NCBI GenBank assembly: GCA_963205525.1
Contig: CAUJJP010000031.1
Span: forward strand, 1-19,518
DNA from: Pseudomonadota bacterium
GTDB lineage: Bacteria > Pseudomonadota > Gammaproteobacteria > Burkholderiales > Burkholderiaceae
Direction of reading: 5' to 3'
Length of the DNA stretch: 19,518 nt
In this document: positions 15,601-19,518 of the stretch, piece after piece
Numbering within the stretch: the first letter of the stretch is position 1
Layout of the letters: each line of letters opens with the position of its first letter
Made by a program: the position numbers and the translations under genes
Notes under the pieces: generated by a model
The model's input: only the letters and a program-made list of their open reading frames with translations
Database searches by the model: none
What the model was told of the DNA's origin: nothing

Positions 15601-16681
15601 GCGCATCTTCTCCTCCGCCAGCGGCGAGTACGGCAGCGGGCTGGACGGCGCGGCGCTGGCCACCGACACCTGGAAGACGCAGGCCGAGGCCGACCGCAAG
15701 CTCGCCGAGCTCTATCTGCGCAAGATGCAGTACGCCTACGGCCCGGACGAGTCCACCTGGGGTCAGGCCGGGGTGCCGGGCCTGCCGGGTGGATCGGGGG
15801 CTGCGGGTGCGGCGGCGGCGGTCAATCTCTACGCCGCCCACCTGCGCGGCACCGAGGCCGCGGTGCTGGCGCGCAGCAGCCAGCTCTACGGCATGCTGAC
15901 CACCGACGACCCCTTCCAGTACCTGGGCGGCATCGGTCTGGCGGTGCGCCACCTCGACGGCAAGGCGCCCGCGCTGTACGTCAGCAACCTGCGCAGCGGC
16001 GGCGCCGGCAAGGTCGAGGGCGCGGCCGGCTTCCTCGCCAAGGAGCTCGCCACGCGCAACTTCCATCCCGGCTACCTGAAGGGGCTGATGGCCGAGGGCT
16101 ATGCCGGCAGCCTGCAGATGCTGGACGGCATCACCAACTTCGCCGGCTGGCAGGGGGTGGCGCGCGAAATCGTGCGCTCCGACCAGTGGGACAGCTTCAT
16201 GGACGTGTACGTGCGCGACAAGCACCAGCTCGGACTGGACAAGTGGTTCCAGGCCCACAACGCGCACGCCCTGGCACAGATGATGGAACGCATGATCGAA
16301 GCCGCGCGCCAGGGCCAGTGGGCGGCCGACCCGGCGCGCCTGGCCGAGCTCAAGCAGCGCTACCGTGAGCTCGCGCAGCGCCACCAGGTGAAGAGCGACA
16401 ACCGGGTGTTCGAGTCCTTCGTCGGCCTGGGCTTCGGCCTGCAGACGGCGCCGCCGCAGGCGCCGCTGGACGCGCCGGCCGATGCGCAGGCAACGGCGAA
16501 CGCGCCGGCCCCCGAACCGGTCCCTGCGCCGCCGCCGCCGCCGCCGCCGCCGCCGGTTGAGGGCGTGCTGCTCGAACGCCAGGCGCCGCCGCAGCCGCCG
16601 ATGGCGCCTCCGCTGGCGCTGCCGGCGCTGATGCTGCTGCTCGCCGGTGGCGCCGGCGCCTGGCGCGCGCGCCGCGCCTGA
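12629..16681 (+). CDS. Exported CobN-like chelatase (HmuS-like, predicted haem dechelatase)
   Basis: A 1350-residue protein of the CobN/BchH family (PF02514). Family motifs: HFGTHGTQEWLPGKERGLS (His562, His566, Glu570), YPYIVDNIGEATQAKRRGRA from about 597, DPGRLATVLMMLGKDFWEG near 715, and TSYGGDPIKNPDALPTGRNL. Unlike biosynthetic CobN it has an N-terminal signal (hydrophobic 19-34, AQA cleavage after 39) and a C-terminal anchor: nine prolines at 1301-1309, a Pro-rich linker, then a hydrophobic helix (about 1329-1344) ending WRARRA. It should therefore work in the periplasm, held to the inner membrane. It is coupled to the receptor gene (TGATG), with ExbB-like and DUF2149 genes after it and no cobalamin genes in the window. 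In Bacteroidetes the equivalent HmuS has been described as removing iron from haem. Here the substrate could be haem or another metallo-tetrapyrrole, which is inference. Confidence 0.85.
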   Translation: MRTLVWIAALADRARGSRALLAGWLLTLLGAALGSAAQAATLLVLAVSPVEPGKFVALQQLAQPLGLQLRVQYVEKLPAQTGPVLWEGADLVLIDAPRAHLVQYVRDRLAGALPALASRPHIWMDSARPQAQGLPPALVSRLHAYYVNGGAANQRHFMQSVAAHLSGRDWAALPPPLVFPKAGIYHPDLPETVQPDLARYLAWRGVDPASAKAPALVAILFHQQSIAAGQTAALDDLVRRIEAGGAVALPVYHPVMDEASLAALLTLDGRVLPDAIVNLQITLDPEGRRALYERLGRPVIQAMAYRRGSAEDWRADPHGVQTMDVPFYLAQAEYAGITDIQIASATRKSDEQLQPIAEQAAAVAAKALNLVRLRRTPAADKRVAIMFWNYPAGEKNMSASFMNLPRSLVSTLGALQDAGYRTERSDPTLLTALLQRLLAPGYRPPQDREVLESLLRDGLAATLPLADYRAWLASLPAAQQQALAQRWGDPERSSMVLARGGERFFVIPRLQLGRVTLLPQPGRGERGEDKEKSLYHSTTAIPSHHYLASYLWLRRQHDALVHFGTHGTQEWLPGKERGLSVHDWPMLAIGDLPVAYPYIVDNIGEATQAKRRGRAVIVSHQTPPMVPAGLHERLTNIHDLLHGWLAQTEGGVREQTKRQLLSAVRAEHIERDLGWDEARLEREFEAFLGELHDHLHELARSAQPLGLHSFGQGSGDPGRLATVLMMLGKDFWEGVAGPGEEADEMLVGDHSQLMASRPYRVLRDWVIDGVPVPGAAAAQPALAERLALARQWYQQLGAEGELRGLLAVLAGEHLPTSYGGDPIKNPDALPTGRNLYGFDPSRVPTQAAWEAGKLALDQLLAAHRKAHGRAPAKLTFTLWSVETMRHFGLLEAQALWALGVEPVWDAGGRVSGVKLIPRAQLGRPRVDVVLSATGLYRDHFPNAMRQLATAVKLAAEADERDNPVAANAQRIAAELRASGVPPAQAQAAGATRIFSSASGEYGSGLDGAALATDTWKTQAEADRKLAELYLRKMQYAYGPDESTWGQAGVPGLPGGSGAAGAAAAVNLYAAHLRGTEAAVLARSSQLYGMLTTDDPFQYLGGIGLAVRHLDGKAPALYVSNLRSGGAGKVEGAAGFLAKELATRNFHPGYLKGLMAEGYAGSLQMLDGITNFAGWQGVAREIVRSDQWDSFMDVYVRDKHQLGLDKWFQAHNAHALAQMMERMIEAARQGQWAADPARLAELKQRYRELAQRHQVKSDNRVFESFVGLGFGLQTAPPQAPLDAPADAQATANAPAPEPVPAPPPPPPPPPVEGVLLERQAPPQPPMAPPLALPALMLLLAGGAGAWRARRA

Positions 16682-16715
16682 TCCCCAACCCTTTCCCTTC
16701 CAACGGCAGACCTCC

Positions 16716-17198
16716 ATGTCCACCCTGATCGAATCCACCATGTACGGCGTCGCGCAGCTCTTTCTGCTGCCCACCCTGGCGCTGATCGGCTTGCTTTTCC
16801 TCTACGCCTTCTGGTGCCTGGGGCACTTCGCGATGCTGGCCTGGCGCCGGCGCAGCGGCGGCGGCCGGCCGCTGCTGGCGGCGCAGCGCGCGGCCGGCGG
16901 CGCCCTGAGCGACGACGAGCTCGACCTGCGCGCCCACACCCTGCTGGAGGCGCCGCGCATCGCCAGCCGGGTGACGCCGCTGCTGGGCCTGGTGGCGACC
17001 ATGATTCCCATGGGGCCGGCGCTCGAAGGCCTGTCGGACGGCAACCTGGCGCAGGTCTCGCAGAACCTGACGGTGGCCTTCTCGGCGGTGATCCTGGCGC
17101 TCATCGCCGCCGCCATCACCTTCTGGGTCGCCAACGTGCGTCGGCGCTGGCTGGCCGAGGAGATCGTGCAGATCCAGCAGCAGCGCGGGAGCGTGTGA
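16716..17198 (+). CDS. MotA/TolQ/ExbB-type proton channel subunit (HmuT-like)
   Basis: A 160-residue inner-membrane protein with three hydrophobic segments: about 13-40 (FLLPTLALIGLLFLYAF), about 86-103 (VTPLLGLVATMIPMGPAL) and about 117-137 (TVAFSAVILALIAAAITFWV). The pattern PLLGLVATMIPMGPALEGL and the following NLTVAFSAVILALIAAA correspond to the two channel-lining helices of ExbB/TolQ, while the cytoplasmic domain is short. It begins 34 nt after the CobN-like gene, with no strong ribosome site visible. It probably feeds proton-motive force either to the TonB receptor or directly to the membrane-anchored chelatase. Its likely partner is the DUF2149 protein downstream. Confidence 0.82.
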   Translation: MSTLIESTMYGVAQLFLLPTLALIGLLFLYAFWCLGHFAMLAWRRRSGGGRPLLAAQRAAGGALSDDELDLRAHTLLEAPRIASRVTPLLGLVATMIPMGPALEGLSDGNLAQVSQNLTVAFSAVILALIAAAITFWVANVRRRWLAEEIVQIQQQRGSV

Positions 17199-17201
17199 GA
17201 T

Positions 17202-17356
17202 GAAGCCCCCACGCTCACTTCGTTCGCTGCCCCCCGAGGGGGCGGTCAGTCCCTTCGGAACGGCCGGGCGGGACTGGACGAAGCCCCCACGCTCACTTCG
17301 TTCGCTGCCCCCCGAGGGGGTGGCCGGTCCCTTCGGAACGGCCGGGAGGGACTGAC
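17202..17356 (+). repeat. 78/77-nt direct tandem repeat between channel genes
   Basis: Units 17202-17279 and 17280-17356 are nearly identical. Each has the block GAAGCCCCCACGCTCACTTC, a CCCCCGAGGGGG hairpin, and CCCTTCGGAACGGCCGGG followed by GGGACTG. They differ at a few positions and by one base in length. The second unit reads GGGAGGG where the first reads GGGCGGG. This creates a GGAGG (17345-17349) 7 nt before the ATG of the DUF2149 gene. Similar blocks are common between genes in Burkholderiales genomes, as I recall. No coding frame is seen here. Confidence 0.85.
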
Positions 17357-17686
17357 ATGACCGTCAAGCTACTGCACGAACCGGAGAACGACGACCCCAT
17401 CCTCTCGGTCGTCAACCTGATCGACATCTTCCTCGTCATCATCGCCGCGCTGCTCATCACGGTGGCGCAGAACCCGATGATCAACATCTTCTCCAAGCGC
17501 GACGTGACCGTCATCACCGACCCCGGCAAGCCGGGCATGGAGATGATCGTCAAGCAGGGCGAGAAGATCGAGCGCTACAAGTCCAGCGGCGCGATCGGCA
17601 GCGGCGACGGCGAGAAGGCCGGCGTCGCCTACCGCATGAAGGACGGCTCCATCGTTTACGTGCCGGAGGAAGGGGCGGCGCAGTAG
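17357..17686 (+). CDS. DUF2149 protein, ExbD-like (HmuV-like)
   Basis: A 109-residue protein of the DUF2149 family. One N-terminal membrane helix (about 17-37: SVVNLIDIFLVIIAALLIT) carries Asp23 in the NLIDIFLV context. ExbD/TolR/MotB have a single helix with an essential Asp in the same kind of setting, so this protein probably provides the proton-carrying Asp for the ExbB-like subunit; that equivalence is inference. The remainder is a small soluble domain (MEMIVKQGEKIERYKSSG, VAYRMKDGSIVYVPEEG) that should lie in the periplasm. The ATG has a clear GGAGG at 7 nt, supplied by the tandem repeat upstream. It is the last gene of the operon. Confidence 0.82.
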   Translation: MTVKLLHEPENDDPILSVVNLIDIFLVIIAALLITVAQNPMINIFSKRDVTVITDPGKPGMEMIVKQGEKIERYKSSGAIGSGDGEKAGVAYRMKDGSIVYVPEEGAAQ

Positions 17687-17693
17687 CCGCACC

Positions 17694-17802
17694 GGCGCCC
17701 GGGCCGGGCGCCGCAGCGCACCCGCGCCCGGGACGGGCGCCGCAGCGCACCCGCACCCGCGCCCGGGGCCGGGCGGCGCAGCGCACCCGCGCCCGGCCCC
17801 GG
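17694..17802. repeat. GC-rich tandem palindromes between convergent genes
   Basis: About three imperfect units of roughly 29-36 nt, each with GCGCCCGGG...CGGGCGCC-like self-complementary cores followed by GCAGCGCACCC, and a partial fourth. They fill the space between the DUF2149 stop on the + strand and the glutathione transferase stop on the - strand. Each unit can form a strong hairpin but no T-tract follows. They may act as a bidirectional transcript end or mRNA stabiliser; that is inference. Confidence 0.7.
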
Positions 17803-17809
17803 TGTGGGC

Positions 17810-18421
17810 TCAGGCCAGGCCTTCGTCGGCCCTGACCTTGGCCACCGCCGGGTCGGCGTTCATGCGTTTGATCAGGCCCTGCAGGCCGGCGAGGTCGGAG
17901 ATGTCGATGCCGACCATGCCGGTCCAGCCCGCCACCACGTAGAGGTAGGCGTCGGCGATCGAGCGGCTGCCGGTCAGCCACTCGCGGCCCTGGAGCTGGC
18001 GGTCGGCGCGCTCGAAGAGGGCGCGCACCGTCTTGCGCGCCTGCGCCTTGGTCTGCTCGATGATGGCGGCGTCGCCGAGGAAGGCGGTGGCGCCGAACAG
18101 CGGCTTGAACGCGGGGTGCAGGTCGGCATTCACGAAGCCCAGCCAGCGGTTCACCTCGGCGCGGCCGCGCGCGCTGCCGTCGCCCGCCAGGCGGGCCTGC
18201 GGGTGCAGCTCGGCCAGGTAGTTGAGGATGGCGACGTTCTGCGTCAGCACCCAGCCGCCGTCCTCCAGCGCCGGCACCGCGCCGGCCGGGTTCAGGGCCA
18301 GGAACTCGGGCGTCTTCAGTTCGGCATGCGCCATGCGCTGTGCCTGGTAGGGCGCGCCGGTCCATTCGAGAACGATGTGCGCGGTCATCGAGCACGCGCC
18401 GGGCATGTAGTAGAGCTTCAC
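17810..18421 (-). CDS. Glutathione S-transferase, beta-class-like
   Basis: A cytoplasmic enzyme of 203 residues, the usual length. The N-terminal thioredoxin-like domain starts MKLYYMPGACSMTAHIVLEW, with Cys10 as in bacterial beta-class enzymes. NPAGAVPALEDGGWVLTQNVAILNYLAE contains the cis-Pro and the Glu/Gln-Asn/Ser glutathione contacts in altered form (QNVAI where many have ESxAI). The all-helical domain carries the capping motif GSRSIADAYLYVV near 150-163. The start is a GTG at 18421 with AAGGA shortly before it. It is convergent with the haem module and shows no functional link to it beyond position. Confidence 0.9.
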   Translation of the reverse strand: MKLYYMPGACSMTAHIVLEWTGAPYQAQRMAHAELKTPEFLALNPAGAVPALEDGGWVLTQNVAILNYLAELHPQARLAGDGSARGRAEVNRWLGFVNADLHPAFKPLFGATAFLGDAAIIEQTKAQARKTVRALFERADRQLQGREWLTGSRSIADAYLYVVAGWTGMVGIDISDLAGLQGLIKRMNADPAVAKVRADEGLA

Positions 18422-18553
18422 GGGGTTTCCTTGGTCGGGTTGGTCAGGTTGTGGGGCCGCCTGCAGTGCGGCGCCCGGGCTGGGGCGCGCCAGTGTACGC
18501 AGCGTGTGCCGGCCCTGCAGGCGCCGTAGGCAAGGGCTGGCCTGCGTCTGCCG

Positions 18554-19327
18554 TCACGGCCCGCCCTCGGCGTCGACCAGCACCTGCAGCCGGCCTTGCG
18601 AGCAGGGTTCCACGCGCGCCTGCACCCCGTAGACGCGGGCGAGCGCGGCCGGGGTGACGACCTCTGCGGGGCTGCCGGCGGCGGCGACCCGGCCTTCGTG
18701 CAGCAGCACGGCGCCGCTGCAGTGGTGCAGCGCGGTGTTCAGGTCGTGCAGCACGACCAGGATGGCGAGGCCGTCCTCGCGCGCCAGCCGCGCCAGCAGC
18801 TGCATGGTGCGCCACTGGTGGCGCAGGTCCAGCGCCGACAGCGGCTCGTCGAGCAGCAGCACGCCGGGCCCGCGCACCAGCGCCTGCGCCAGCCCGACGA
18901 GCTGGCGCTGGCCGCCGGAGAGCTGGTCCAGCCAGGCGTCGGCGAGGCCGTCTATGCCCAGCCGCGCGAGCACCCTGGCGCAGCGCGCGAGGTCGCCGCT
19001 GCGCGCGCCGTCGAGTGCGCGCAGCGCCGCCAGCATGGCCTCGGTGACGTTCACGTGCACCGGCGCCGGCAGCGCCTGCGGCAGGTAGGCCACGCGCGCC
19101 ACGCGCTGCGCCCGGCTCCAGTGCGCCAGGTCCTGGCCGTCCAGGCGCAGCACGCCGGTGGCCGGCAGCAGGCCCGCCACCGCCTTCAGCAGGCTGGACT
19201 TGCCGCTGCCGTTGGGGCCGAGCAGGGCCACCACCTCGCCCGCCGCCAACGGCGGCAGGCTGACGCCGTGCAGCACCTGGCGCCGCCCGTAGTGCGCGTT
19301 CAGCGAGCCGACCTCAAGCCGGCTCAT
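18554..19327 (-). CDS. FecE/HmuV-type ABC transporter ATP-binding protein
   Basis: A 257-residue ATPase of the iron-siderophore, haem and cobalamin uptake group. Motifs: Walker A GPNGSGKSS at 37-45, Q-loop YLPQ with Gln84, signature LSGGQRQLVGLAQAL from 136, Walker B LLLDEPLSALDLRHQ with Glu161, and H-loop VLHDLNTALHHC with His194. The ending (EVVTPAALARVYGVQARV) is typical of the FecE/BtuD/HmuV class. The ATG at 19327 is chosen because the family begins here; an in-frame GTG 60 nt upstream adds residues with no family match. Normally a FecCD permease gene lies just upstream. The 190 bases available encode nothing like it, so the gene is an orphan or was cut off from its partner. Confidence 0.88.
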   Translation of the reverse strand: MSRLEVGSLNAHYGRRQVLHGVSLPPLAAGEVVALLGPNGSGKSSLLKAVAGLLPATGVLRLDGQDLAHWSRAQRVARVAYLPQALPAPVHVNVTEAMLAALRALDGARSGDLARCARVLARLGIDGLADAWLDQLSGGQRQLVGLAQALVRGPGVLLLDEPLSALDLRHQWRTMQLLARLAREDGLAILVVLHDLNTALHHCSGAVLLHEGRVAAAGSPAEVVTPAALARVYGVQARVEPCSQGRLQVLVDAEGGP

Positions 19328-19518
19328 CAGGCCACCTTCGCCCCCGAAGGGCTTCGGTATGAGCGCTTGGGAGCGCCCCCAATCCACCGAACTTTAGCCC
19401 TACCCCTTGTAAACCGCGGACGGATGAGGCTTGAGATGGTGAGGGGGTCGAGGTCGAGAGCGGCCGGCGATGAATCGCTGGGTGTTGGATGCGAGCAGTC
19501 CCATGACGTGTGCGACAG
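19328..19518. other. Unassigned DNA at the window end
   Basis: From 19388 on the sequence is less GC-biased and more mixed than the neighbouring genes and shows no gene I recognise on either strand. A stretch at 19337-19376 has short GAAGCCCTTCGGGGG-like self-complementary runs. On the - strand a frame is open from the window edge to a TGA that overlaps the ATPase start, but its sequence has no membrane segments and does not look like a FecCD permease. This could be the edge of an insertion or rearrangement. Confidence 0.35.

Noticed and set aside
12629..16681. Reading the CobN-like gene as the cobaltochelatase of cobalamin synthesis
   Set aside because: It has a signal peptide and C-terminal anchor, and its neighbours are a haem-type receptor and an ExbB-like channel; no cob genes are in the window.
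1228..16774. Several very long open frames opposite or in shifted frames to the receptor, transporter and chelatase genes
   Set aside because: They have low-complexity Arg/Ala/Gly/Gln-rich translations with no domain, and arise because stop codons are rare at this GC content; the frames kept carry clear family motifs.
17202..17802. CRISPR array
   Set aside because: The repeats are directly adjacent with no unique spacers of regular length and no cas genes nearby.
19388..19518. End of an insertion sequence
   Set aside because: No transposase segment or terminal inverted repeat could be recognised in the short stretch available.
1..19518. tRNA or rRNA genes
   Set aside because: No cloverleaf-like or rRNA-like segments were noticed when reading the intergenic regions.

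Overview
The window is about 70% or more GC with strong G/C third-position bias. Gene content and intergenic repeats suggest a Burkholderiales or Rhodocyclales type beta-proteobacterium, possibly a denitrifier because of NnrS. That is an inference, since no rRNA or other phylogenetic marker is present. Most of the window reads as an iron, haem or metallo-tetrapyrrole acquisition region interrupted by a small island of decayed defence genes.

Region A (1-7484, + strand): a ChaN-type haem-binding lipoprotein gene is followed by a Fur-box-like palindrome at 1199-1219. Then comes a tight cluster: TonB-dependent receptor (broken by an in-frame amber codon near its C-terminus), Tat-exported NMT1/TauA-like binding protein, NitT/TauT-type permease, its ATPase (with a 1-nt frameshift scar in its 5' extension), and NnrS. 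The pairing of an outer-membrane receptor with this ABC class and NnrS is not a standard textbook operon and is the best candidate here for an undescribed transport system.

Region B (7492-9774, - strand): accessory DNA. Two toxin-antitoxin-type pairs (PIN/ribbon-helix-helix and RelE/ribbon-helix-helix) sit among remnants of a restriction-modification locus: a fragment of an adenine methyltransferase N-terminus and the C-terminal end of its partner endonuclease. A possible C-terminal scrap of a FAD-linked oxidase lies at 7492-7569.

Region C (9840-17686, + strand): a second Fur-box-like palindrome, a haem/haemoglobin-type TonB receptor with FRAP and NPDL motifs, an exported CobN-like chelatase of 1350 residues with a C-terminal membrane anchor, a MotA/TolQ/ExbB-type proton channel, and a DUF2149 protein with an Asp in its single membrane helix, as in ExbD. 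This matches the gene set of the Bacteroidetes hmu (HmuR-S-T-V) haem system, in which the CobN-like HmuS has been described as a haem dechelatase. The likely job is to bring a metallo-tetrapyrrole across the outer membrane and process it in the periplasm with proton-motive energy.

Region D (17694-19518): GC-rich tandem palindromes lie between convergent genes, then a beta-class-like glutathione S-transferase and an orphan FecE/HmuV-type ATPase on the - strand. The ATPase's usual permease is not visible, and unrecognised DNA fills the end of the window.

Repeats stand out. A 76-nt multi-hairpin element occurs before the ChaN gene (inverted) and twice inside the open 5' end of the second receptor gene, with compensatory changes in one stem. 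A 78/77-nt tandem repeat supplies the ribosome binding site of the DUF2149 gene.
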